In this document: positions 1-5,542 of the stretch, piece after piece
How the letters are laid out: every line of letters begins with the position of its first letter
Numbering within the stretch: position 1 is the stretch's first letter
NCBI GenBank assembly: GCA_030593785.1
Contig: JAUVGM010000185.1
Span: forward strand, 1-5,542
DNA: 5,542 bases
Reading direction: 5' to 3'
Source of the DNA: Gammaproteobacteria bacterium
Lineage (GTDB): Bacteria; Pseudomonadota; Gammaproteobacteria; UBA6429; Thiohalophilaceae
Notes under the pieces: generated by a model
What the model was told of the DNA's origin: nothing
Databases searched by the model: none
What the model saw: the letters and a program-made list of their open reading frames with translations, nothing else
Translations under genes and position numbers: made by a program

Positions 1-908
1 GTAATAATATAGATGAGTTTGATAACCTGATATCAACAGCCAGAGTCTTTGCTCGTGTTGAACCAACGCAAAAATTAGATATTGTTAACTCGTTACAACG
101 AAATGGCCATTTTGTTGCCGCTACAGGTGATGGTGCTAATGATGCTCCAGCATTAAAAGCGGCAGAAGTTGGTGTGGCAATGGGTAAATATGGAACAGAT
201 GTTGCCAGAGAATCATCCGAGCTTATTATTACAGATGATAATTTTTCATCAATTGTTGCGGGTATAGAAGAGGGGCGAGTTGCCTATAACAATGTACGTA
301 AAGTTATTTTTCTTCTTATCTCTACAGGTGCGGCAGAAATTGTTTTATTCACACTGGCTTTATTAAGTGGTTTACCTTTGCCTTTACTTGCGGTGCAATT
401 GTTATGGTTAAATTTGGTAACAAACGGCATTCAGGATGTGGCTTTAGCCTTTGAACCCGCCGAAGGAGATGAGTTAAGCAATCCACCGCGTTCACCTAAA
501 GAAGGAATCTTTAATCGAATAATGATTGAGCGTGTGTTGCTCTCAGCATTGGTTATCGGGGTCGTAGCATTTCTGGTCTTTCAGTATTTATATACTCAAG
601 GCCATTCATTAGATGCATCTCGAAATGGCACATTATTGTTAATGGTTTTATTTGAAAATATTCACGTCTTCAACAGCCGTTCAGAAACACGATCTGTTTT
701 TAATCATAATCCATTACGTAATCATTTTTTGTTATTTGGAACTTTGGCTGCACAACTTATACACATCGGGGCGATGTATACACCTTGGATAAGTGATGTG
801 TTACGTATACAACCCGTATCATTAGATTATTGGTTTGATATGTTACTTATCGCTATAACGGTGCTTTTTGCAATGGAATTACATAAGCTTATACGTCGTA
901 AGTTCTAA
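1..908 (+). CDS. P-type cation-transporting ATPase (P2 type), C-terminal part, 5' truncated by window edge
   Basis: An inner-membrane ion pump that couples ATP hydrolysis to cation transport. Only the last 301 residues are present; the frame is open from position 3 and continues upstream. Visible in order: the P-domain segment ARVEPTQK, the HAD hinge motif TGDGANDAPALK (from 123), then six hydrophobic segments matching M5-M10 of the Cation_ATPase_C region. Aligning by eye with SERCA, the M5 glutamate (codon 336-338), the M6 Asn and Thr (from 411) and the M8 glutamate (654-656) are kept. The SERCA M5 Asn is Gly (327-329) and the M6 Asp800 equivalent is Asn (423-425), in NLVTNGIQD. The ion is therefore uncertain: Ca2+-ATPase-like by family, but the site is altered. 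A GTG at 174 lies inside the conserved P-domain and is not a start. The protein ends in a basic tail, KLIRRKF, with TAA at 906-908. The family call is firm, the substrate is not. Confidence 0.95.
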   Translation, partial: NNIDEFDNLISTARVFARVEPTQKLDIVNSLQRNGHFVAATGDGANDAPALKAAEVGVAMGKYGTDVARESSELIITDDNFSSIVAGIEEGRVAYNNVRKVIFLLISTGAAEIVLFTLALLSGLPLPLLAVQLLWLNLVTNGIQDVALAFEPAEGDELSNPPRSPKEGIFNRIMIERVLLSALVIGVVAFLVFQYLYTQGHSLDASRNGTLLLMVLFENIHVFNSRSETRSVFNHNPLRNHFLLFGTLAAQLIHIGAMYTPWISDVLRIQPVSLDYWFDMLLIAITVLFAMELHKLIRRKF

Positions 909-948
909 CTACATCTCTTAACGTATTGGATTTTTAAATAAATTTAAA

Positions 949-978
949 CATGCTCTTTTCACATAATAAAAGAGTGTG
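949..978. terminator. stem-loop 3' of the ATPase gene (possible weak terminator)
   Basis: CTCTTTT (953-959) pairs perfectly with AAAAGAG (968-974) around an 8-nt loop. The stem extends outward by two G-U and two Watson-Crick pairs to 949/978. It lies 41 bp after the ATPase stop and before the chemoreceptor promoter, where a terminator would be useful. No T-run follows on the plus strand and the stem is AT-rich, so intrinsic termination is doubtful. It may be only a 3'-end structure. Confidence 0.3.
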
Positions 979-1007
979 CCTTCATATCCAGGTATTCGAT
1001 CTTTCTC

Positions 1008-1034
1008 TAAAGAAATTTTAAAAAAAGCCGCTAT
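1008..1034 (+). promoter_or_regulatory. sigma-28 (FliA) type promoter of the chemoreceptor gene
   Basis: TAAA at 1008-1011 is followed by exactly 15 nt and then GCCGCTAT at 1027-1034. The known FliA consensus is TAAA-N15-GCCGATAA, so the match is 4/4 in the -35 element and 6/8 in the -10 element, with exact spacing. Transcription would start near 1040, giving a leader of about 45 nt before the ATG at 1086. Flagellar sigma factor control is usual for chemoreceptor genes, so position and function agree. It also argues against the TTG at 1038 as start, because that codon would lie at or before the transcript's 5' end. Confidence 0.65.
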
Positions 1035-1074
1035 TCATTGTATAGAATATTCTTTAAAACTAATGGTTTACCTC

Positions 1075-1079
1075 AGGGA
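1075..1079 (+). promoter_or_regulatory. Shine-Dalgarno AGGGA fixing the chemoreceptor start
   Basis: AGGGA sits 6 nt before the ATG at 1086, which is good spacing. The longer reading from the in-frame TTG at 1038 would add 16 residues with no membrane or receptor character and has no purine-rich site at the proper distance. A second ATG at 1092 is spaced less well. Confidence 0.7.
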
Positions 1080-1085
1080 TTCAAT

Positions 1086-2774
1086 ATGAACATGAATAAT
1101 ATTTCTCTTAAAATAAAACTGTATGCTTTAGTCGCTATATCGGTTTCATTTATGATTTTATCAACATCGGTCTCTATTATTAAAATGAGCGGGATTGGTG
1201 ATGAAATTGCTGCGATTGCAGAACAGGATATTCCACTGACTGAAGCCGTGACTAAAGTTACGATTCATCAGTTAGAGCAGGCAATAAATTTTGAGCGGAT
1301 TTTACGTTTCGGCGTAGAAATGCAATCAGAAGCAAATGCAACCAAACACTATAAAAAAGCGATTGCAGAATTTAATAGGCATTCTAAAATTGTTAATACT
1401 GCAATCAAGCATGGCGAAGAAATTTCACACCAGGCAATTCAAACAGCACATAATGAAAAAGACAAAAAAGAATTTGAAGATGTAGAAAGTATTCTTACAA
1501 AAATTGAAATCCAACATAAGGATTATGAAGTACATGTCAATGAAATTATAAAAGCAATAGACCATGGAGACATGCATCATGCTCATGAAATTGCTGAAAA
1601 GACTGAAGTGGAAGAAGAGAAAATTGATCATGCCTTAGAATCATTACTTGCTGAACTGGAAAAATTTACTGCGGAAGCAGCACTACAGGCTGAGCATGAC
1701 GAACAAACGGCTTTGCGTATCCTTTTCATTATAGCGGTCATTTCAATTATTATTAGTAGTGGTATGGCAGTATTTATTATTCGAGGCTTACTTAAAAAGA
1801 TCAGAGCTGCTGTTAACGTTGCAGAAGTCATTTCATCAGGTGACTTAACACAAGAAGTTGTTGTAGATGGCACGGATGAAATGGGTAGGCTTTTAGGCGC
1901 ATTGAGTACAATGCGCACTAATTTATATAACATGATAATTCAAATGAATGATTCGTCTTCACAGCTGGCAGCAGCATCGGAAGAGCTGGCAACCGTGAGT
2001 GAAGAAACAAGTCAAAATATAAATAGCCAACAATCTGAAGTTGAACAGGCAGCAACTGCAATTAATGAAATGACTGCAACTATTCAGGAAGTCGCTAGAA
2101 ATGCAGCAAGTACATCTGAGACAGCATTTACAACAAATCAATTAACGGTGGAAGGACAAAACATTGTTAAACAAACGGTTAGCTCTATTAGTCAATTGGC
2201 AAATGATATTGAGAATGCCTCTGGTGTAATACATCAATTGGAATCACATAGTGAAAACATTGGTGGTGTACTTGATGTGATTAAAAATATTGCAGAACAA
2301 ACTAATTTGTTGGCTTTAAATGCAGCTATTGAAGCGGCAAGGGCCGGTGAACAGGGACGAGGATTTGCAGTGGTTGCAGATGAAGTACGAACTTTAGCCA
2401 GCCGTACTCAGGAATCAACGCAGGAAATTGAATCGATGATTGATAAGTTGCAAAGTGGTTCCAGAGAAGCTGTTCAAGTGATGGAATCTAGTCGTAAACA
2501 AGCTTCTGAAAGTGTAGAACATGCTAATAGTGCTGGTTCTGCTTTACAGAGTATAACGGAGTCAGTATCTCTCATTTCTGATATGAATACGCAAATTGCG
2601 ACTGCAGCAGAGGAACAATCGAGTGTTGCAGAAGAGATAAATAGAAACATTGTCTCTGTGAATAATTTTGGTACTCAGAATTCTGCAGCTGCTCATGAAA
2701 GTACGGCAACGAGTGAAGAATTAGCGAGGCTTGCAACAGGTTTACAAGAGTTAATTGCTCAATTTAAAGTGTAA
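1086..2774 (+). CDS. methyl-accepting chemotaxis protein (transmembrane chemoreceptor)
   Basis: A 562-aa inner-membrane chemoreceptor that would control CheA through CheW and set flagellar rotation. A short basic N-terminus is followed by TM1 (about residues 12-33), a helical, probably periplasmic sensory region of about 175 residues (four-helix-bundle size), TM2 (about 210-232), HAMP (about 233-285) and the cytoplasmic signalling hairpin. The highly conserved tip spans residues 404-435 (EQTNLLALNAAIEAARAGEQ onward; bases 2295-2390). About 140 residues lie on each side of the tip up to HAMP and to the C-terminus, roughly 20 heptads per arm, so it is probably the 40H class. There is no C-terminal NWETF-like pentapeptide for CheR tethering; it ends in QFKV. 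The sensory region is rich in Glu, Lys and His, with a cluster at residues 150-182 including DMHHAHE. The ligand is unknown. The gene appears monocistronic, with its own FliA-type promoter, and is convergent with deaD. Confidence 0.95.
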   Translation: MNMNNISLKIKLYALVAISVSFMILSTSVSIIKMSGIGDEIAAIAEQDIPLTEAVTKVTIHQLEQAINFERILRFGVEMQSEANATKHYKKAIAEFNRHSKIVNTAIKHGEEISHQAIQTAHNEKDKKEFEDVESILTKIEIQHKDYEVHVNEIIKAIDHGDMHHAHEIAEKTEVEEEKIDHALESLLAELEKFTAEAALQAEHDEQTALRILFIIAVISIIISSGMAVFIIRGLLKKIRAAVNVAEVISSGDLTQEVVVDGTDEMGRLLGALSTMRTNLYNMIIQMNDSSSQLAAASEELATVSEETSQNINSQQSEVEQAATAINEMTATIQEVARNAASTSETAFTTNQLTVEGQNIVKQTVSSISQLANDIENASGVIHQLESHSENIGGVLDVIKNIAEQTNLLALNAAIEAARAGEQGRGFAVVADEVRTLASRTQESTQEIESMIDKLQSGSREAVQVMESSRKQASESVEHANSAGSALQSITESVSLISDMNTQIATAAEEQSSVAEEINRNIVSVNNFGTQNSAAAHESTATSEELARLATGLQELIAQFKV

Positions 2775-2782
2775 CTGGATCT

Positions 2783-2860
2783 GTAGCCTGGATGTAGCGA
2801 AGCGAAATCAGGGATGGATAGGTGTCAAATGTTTCCCGGATTACATTTCATCCGGGCTAC
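2783..2860. repeat. REP/MITE-like imperfect inverted repeat between convergent genes
   Basis: The outer arms GTAGCCTGGATG (2783-2794) and CATCCGGGCTAC (2849-2860) pair over all 12 positions, one of them G-U. Inner arms AATCAGGGA (2806-2814) and TCCCGGATT (2834-2842) pair at 8 of 9. The left side carries an extra TAGCGAAGCGA block where the right side has ACATTT, so the hairpin has an asymmetric internal loop. From memory, GTAGCCCGGATG...AATCCGGG words are dispersed, high-copy intergenic repeats in many gamma- and betaproteobacteria; I could not check copy number here. It begins 8 bp after the chemoreceptor stop and ends 17 bp before the deaD stop, so a bidirectional terminator or mRNA 3'-end stabiliser role is likely. 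Confidence 0.75.
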
Positions 2861-2877
2861 ATACAATAATTGAAGAT

Positions 2878-4725
2878 TTAATCTGATTTTTTACGACGAG
2901 GTTTATGTGCAGGTTCTTTTCTTCTTTTTGATGAAGGTTTACGATCAGAATCTTTACGAGGTTTACGCTTCAAAGTTTCACGTTTTTTGGTAACTGACTC
3001 TTCACCAAAAACAGAAATGTTCAGTTTTTGTCCGGCAACACGAACACTTTTTAAATCCATAAAGATATCTTTCGGCATGCCTTCAGGTAAATCAATGGTA
3101 CTGTAGTCGTCGTTAATTTGAATACGTCCCATATGCTTACTATCTATACCGGCTTCATTCGCAATAGCGCCAACAATATTGCCAGGCTTAACACCGTGAT
3201 CATGTCCAACTTCGATACGGTATGTTTGCAAGCCTTCTTCTTTAATGTGTTCACCACGATCGCCTCGTTCACGACGACGGCCATGTCCTTCACCGCGATC
3301 TTCACGATCTCGACGTGAACCACGATCACGGCTTTTTCTATCGCCTCGGTCATTGCGGTCACGATCATTACGATCTCGATTGGATTTTTGTGCAACGGGT
3401 GCATTTGATAATAATAAAGGCTCATCACCTTGAACCATTTTTGCTAAAGCTGCAGCCACTTCAATTGCGGGAATATTATGTTCTAGCGTATATTTTTCTA
3501 AGATGCTGGCATAAAACTCTAAGCCTTCGCTAGCAATAGTATCCGTAATGTTTTGTGTGAAACGCGCAACACGTTTGTTGTTGATCATTTCTGTTGAAGG
3601 CATCTCCAACATTTCGATTTTTTGTTTAGTGGCTCGTTCAATTTGTTGCAAGATACGCTTTTCACGTGGCGCAACAAATAAGATTGCATCACCTTCACGA
3701 CCCGCACGACCAGTACGACCAATTCGGTGTACATAGGTTTCTGTATCGTAAGGTACGTCATAGTTAATAACGTGACTGATGCGAGGAACATCTAAACCAC
3801 GCGCAGCAACGTCGGTTGCAATTAATATATCAATTTTCTTACGCTTTAAATTCTCGACCGTTTTTTCACGTTGGTTCTGAGCAATATCACCGTTAATTGC
3901 AGAAGCAGAATAACCACGTGCTTCTAATTTTTCTGCTAACTCTGTTGTTGCATTTTTAGTTCGAACAAAAATGATCATCGCATCAAAAGCTTCAGCTTCA
4001 AGAATACGGGTTAGGGCATCGAGTTTGTGATGACCACTGACCATCCAATAACGCTGAGTAATAGTTGAAGCCGTGGCAGTTTTAACTTTGATGAAAATTT
4101 CTTTTGGATCCTGCAAATACTTCTTAGTGATTTTATGAATTGGTGCCGGCATTGTCGCTGAGAACAATGCGATTTGACGCTGCTCAGGAATTTGTTCCAT
4201 GATCCATTCAACATCATCAATGAAACCCATACGTAACATTTCATCCGCTTCATCAAGTACCAATGTTTTTAATGCATCAAGCTTTAAACTTCTACGTCGA
4301 ATGAGATCCATGACTCGACCAGGTGTACCGACAACCACATGTACACCACGTTCAAGTTGGCGAATTTGACCTCGTGCATCCTGTCCACCGTATATTGGTA
4401 AAACGTGGAAGCCTTTCATTTTAGAGGCATACTTTTGAAATGCTTCAGCAACTTGAATAGCGAGTTCGCGAGTTGGCGCTAATACTAAAACCTGTGGCGT
4501 TTTAATTTTCGTATCGATTTGAGACAAAATGGGTAATGCAAAAGCAGCGGTTTTACCTGTACCCGTCTGTGCCTGGCCCAGAACATCCCGTCCTTCCAGG
4601 ACAAAAGGAATCATTTCTGCCTGAATTGGCGAAGGTGTTTCGTAGCCAATTGCTGTTATTGCTTCAAGAACAGGAGCCGAAAGACCAAGTTCACTAAAAG
4701 AGGGTAATGTGTCAGTTTTAGACAT
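2878..4725 (-). CDS. deaD: ATP-dependent DEAD-box RNA helicase DeaD (CsdA)
   Basis: A 615-aa cytoplasmic RNA helicase that unwinds RNA during ribosome (50S) assembly and mRNA turnover, classically important in the cold. All DEAD-box motifs are intact: Q motif (F10 and Q35 in GYETPSPIQ), motif I AQTGTGKT 52-59, Ia PTRELAIQ 84-91, GG 113-114, TPGR 134-137, II DEAD 158-161, III SAT 189-191, IV FVRTKN 253-258, V ATDVAARGLD 303-312, VI HRIGRTGR 333-340. After the core come a helical linker, an Arg/Asp-rich low-complexity tract (about 449-492), a DbpA-type RRM-like RNA-binding domain (about 499-573) and a Lys/Arg tail (579-615). Length and domain order match E. coli DeaD (629 aa). The DbpA domain plus a long basic tail separates it from RhlE and SrmB; DbpA itself is shorter. 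The ATG at 4725 has a good Shine-Dalgarno (4732-4736). It stands alone, convergent with the chemoreceptor and divergent from the ORF at 4909. Confidence 0.97.
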   Translation of the reverse strand: MSKTDTLPSFSELGLSAPVLEAITAIGYETPSPIQAEMIPFVLEGRDVLGQAQTGTGKTAAFALPILSQIDTKIKTPQVLVLAPTRELAIQVAEAFQKYASKMKGFHVLPIYGGQDARGQIRQLERGVHVVVGTPGRVMDLIRRRSLKLDALKTLVLDEADEMLRMGFIDDVEWIMEQIPEQRQIALFSATMPAPIHKITKKYLQDPKEIFIKVKTATASTITQRYWMVSGHHKLDALTRILEAEAFDAMIIFVRTKNATTELAEKLEARGYSASAINGDIAQNQREKTVENLKRKKIDILIATDVAARGLDVPRISHVINYDVPYDTETYVHRIGRTGRAGREGDAILFVAPREKRILQQIERATKQKIEMLEMPSTEMINNKRVARFTQNITDTIASEGLEFYASILEKYTLEHNIPAIEVAAALAKMVQGDEPLLLSNAPVAQKSNRDRNDRDRNDRGDRKSRDRGSRRDREDRGEGHGRRRERGDRGEHIKEEGLQTYRIEVGHDHGVKPGNIVGAIANEAGIDSKHMGRIQINDDYSTIDLPEGMPKDIFMDLKSVRVAGQKLNISVFGEESVTKKRETLKRKPRKDSDRKPSSKRRKEPAHKPRRKKSD

Positions 4726-4731
4726 CAGATG

Positions 4732-4736
4732 TTCCT
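4732..4736 (-). promoter_or_regulatory. Shine-Dalgarno of deaD
   Basis: On the minus strand AGGAA occupies 4736-4732, 6 nt before the ATG at 4725-4723. This is ideal spacing and confirms the start that gives the expected MSKTDTLPSFSELGL N-terminus. Confidence 0.75.
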
Positions 4737-4810
4737 GTAAAAGAAGTTATGGCGAAGTGCCAATTGCATAGCCAGTAAAATACCGGATCAGACGAGAATA
4801 AAGGACGCGC

Positions 4811-4816
4811 ATTATA
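4811..4816 (-). promoter_or_regulatory. putative -10 element (TATAAT) of the deaD promoter
   Basis: The minus strand carries a perfect TATAAT at 4816-4811, followed at once by a GC-rich discriminator (GCGCG). Transcription would start near 4804, leaving a leader of roughly 80 nt before the deaD ATG. No good -35 lies at 16-18 bp: the hexamer at 17 bp is poor, and a TTGTCA at 4832-4827 is only 10 bp away. The assignment rests on the -10 and its location. Confidence 0.45.
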
Positions 4817-4846
4817 CTGTTTTATATGACAATTTACAGCAAAATA

Positions 4847-4869
4847 CGATATTGTAGCGCTCGATATCG
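4847..4869. repeat. short inverted repeat in the divergent intergenic region
   Basis: CGATATTG (4847-4854) pairs with CGATATCG (4862-4869) around a 7-nt spacer, 8 bp with one G-T position. The right arm is itself a perfect 8-bp palindrome, and the spacer contains AGCGCT. It sits between the putative deaD -10 and the ORF at 4909, about 40-60 bp before the latter's start, a plausible regulator-binding position. No known operator was recognised, and chance is possible in this AT-rich stretch. Confidence 0.3.
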
Positions 4870-4882
4870 CATGATTTATTAT
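4853..4882 (+). promoter_or_regulatory. weak candidate sigma-70 promoter for the ORF at 4909
   Basis: TTGTAG (4853-4858) is followed after 18 bp by TATTAT (4877-4882), a 5/6 match to the -10 consensus with only TTG matching in the -35. It would give a leader of about 20 nt. The surrounding AT-rich bases offer several other -10-like words, so this is a weak call. Confidence 0.2.
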
Positions 4883-4908
4883 ATATTTAACAGTTGAATA
4901 AAGCCCAA

Positions 4909-5542
4909 ATGAGCCAAAAACTCGTATTTTCTATTATTGAGTCTCCTCTGCACCCAAATTTTATCAATTTGTACCACAACTTAAATATTGAGAATGTGCA
5001 ATTTAATTCGATGCGTAAAGCGATATCCCACTTAAAGAAACAGCAGCCTGACTTCGTTGTTGCCGATTTCTTGTATGGCTATGGAAACAATTATGCAGGG
5101 GTAAACATCAGTAACCTGGATGTGTTTTTACATAGCTTACAAAAGTATGCGCCAGAGGCAAAAGTGATGGTCATGGTAGAAAAAGAAGAGCTAAAGCACG
5201 TGGTAAAATTAGCGGATTTGTTTACCTTGCATGCGGTTGTGCCTGCGCCGCGTACCGTTATTAATGGCATTAGAAAAGTTAAACCGGCGCATTACATGAT
5301 TTTTCATGCAAGCGGCAAGGTTGAGGAGAAACGCTACTGGTCTTTAACCGCAAAAAGACCCGATACGAAAATGACTGAGCAGGACTGGATTCAGGCTGTA
5401 CATGATGAGTTGCGGCGAGCTGTTGAAAAACGCGTAAAGATTGCCGATGTGCCAGTAGGTGTTTTGTTATCCGGTGGCATAGATTCCAGTTTGCTGGTTG
5501 GCTTACTTGCTGAAGCAGGTCAGAAAGGTTTAAAAACTTTTT
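4909..5542 (+). CDS. chimeric ORF: small receiver-like conserved domain fused to asparagine-synthase-type amidotransferase lacking its glutaminase domain; 3' truncated by window edge
   Basis: The frame is open from the ATG at 4909 through the right edge (211 codons plus one base). Residues 1 to about 105 read as a compact alpha/beta protein: strand KLVFSIIES, helix, FVVADF with Asp53, a YGYGNNYAGVN stretch, then strand KVMVMVE. I think it belongs to a stand-alone conserved gammaproteobacterial family of about 115 aa but cannot name it. From about residue 105 the sequence is that of an asparagine-synthase-family amidotransferase: HAVVPAPRT, NGIRKVKPAHYMI, RYW, ADVPVGVLLSGGIDSSLLVG with the ATP-pyrophosphatase PP-loop SGGIDSS at 188-194 (from 5470), and LLAEAGQKGLKTF. 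Wording is closest, from memory, to the NAGGN amidotransferase (AsnO-like). Normally ~200 residues of class II glutaminase starting at a catalytic Cys2 precede this part; none is encoded here or in the 183 bp upstream. GC is about 38% before the join and 46% after. The ribosome-binding site is weak (AAAG only). Real fusion, deletion derivative and assembly chimera all remain open. Confidence 0.8.
   Translation, partial: MSQKLVFSIIESPLHPNFINLYHNLNIENVQFNSMRKAISHLKKQQPDFVVADFLYGYGNNYAGVNISNLDVFLHSLQKYAPEAKVMVMVEKEELKHVVKLADLFTLHAVVPAPRTVINGIRKVKPAHYMIFHASGKVEEKRYWSLTAKRPDTKMTEQDWIQAVHDELRRAVEKRVKIADVPVGVLLSGGIDSSLLVGLLAEAGQKGLKTF

Noticed and set aside
174..176. GTG as start of a 244-aa membrane protein
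   Set aside because: It lies inside the conserved P-domain, just after TGDGANDAPALK; the same frame is open and clearly ATPase upstream to the window edge.
1044..1053. Perfect 10-bp palindrome AGAATATTCT in the chemoreceptor leader
   Set aside because: Short, AT-rich and without loop or known operator identity; a chance occurrence is likely.
1038..1085. Extended chemoreceptor start at TTG 1038 (16 more residues)
   Set aside because: No Shine-Dalgarno fits it, it overlaps the predicted transcription start of the FliA-type promoter, and the ATG at 1086 has AGGGA at 6 nt spacing and begins a typical receptor N-terminus.
1425..2141. Minus-strand ORFs of 60-101 aa within the chemoreceptor gene
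   Set aside because: They are antisense to a well-supported gene, have biased Cys/Phe/Ser composition and no recognisable domain or start signals.
3118..4256. Several 62-94 aa ORFs on both strands within deaD
   Set aside because: They are other-frame readings of the intact helicase; the Arg/Ser-rich one mirrors the low-complexity linker and has no independent support.
4726..4908. Possible remnant of the missing glutaminase domain or a riboswitch upstream of the chimeric ORF
   Set aside because: No MCGI-like start or conserved glutaminase words in any frame I read, and no recognisable riboswitch core; only promoter-like words and a small inverted repeat are present.
5140..5260. Sequencing frameshift as explanation of the chimeric ORF
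   Set aside because: Both halves are in the same frame without interruption and read sensibly on each side, so an indel would not explain the missing glutaminase; a deletion/fusion or assembly join would.

Overview
The window looks like chromosomal DNA from a gammaproteobacterium of moderate to low GC, roughly 40% by eye with local counts of 38-46%. Supporting signs are a DeaD/CsdA-type RNA helicase with the DbpA RNA-binding domain, a 562-aa chemoreceptor under a FliA-type promoter, a two-armed GTAGCC...GGCTAC hairpin repeat, and a fragment resembling the amidotransferase of the osmoprotectant N-acetylglutaminylglutamine amide (NAGGN). A motile, possibly marine or halotolerant species would fit. 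I cannot name the genus.

Layout, left to right. (1) Positions 1-908, plus strand: the C-terminal third of a type II P-type cation ATPase, from the HAD hinge motif through M5-M10; its 5' end lies outside the window. (2) 909-1085: intergenic, with a stem-loop (949-978) and a sigma-28 (FliA) promoter match (1008-1034) ahead of a good Shine-Dalgarno. (3) 1086-2774, plus: a complete methyl-accepting chemotaxis protein with a His/Glu-rich sensory region. (4) 2783-2860: a REP/MITE-like imperfect inverted repeat between convergent genes. (5) 2878-4725, minus: complete deaD (csdA), with its own Shine-Dalgarno and a perfect TATAAT -10. (6) 4726-4908: divergent intergenic region with a small inverted repeat. 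(7) 4909-5542, plus: an open reading frame that runs off the right edge.

The last ORF is the most unusual item. Its first ~105 residues look like a small stand-alone conserved protein with a receiver-like alpha/beta pattern. With no frame break it then becomes the synthetase part of an asparagine-synthase-family amidotransferase most like the NAGGN enzyme, including the SGGIDSS PP-loop. The N-terminal glutaminase domain (Met-Cys-Gly-Ile...) that should precede this part is absent. The join falls at a short segment, TLHAVVP (5224-5244), that could suit both partners. It is therefore either a real gene fusion/deletion or an assembly chimera at a short shared word.

The genes do not form one operon. 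The ATPase and the chemoreceptor are co-oriented but separated by 177 bp with an independent promoter. deaD is convergent to the chemoreceptor and divergent from the chimeric ORF. No RNA genes, CRISPR arrays or complete insertion sequences were seen.
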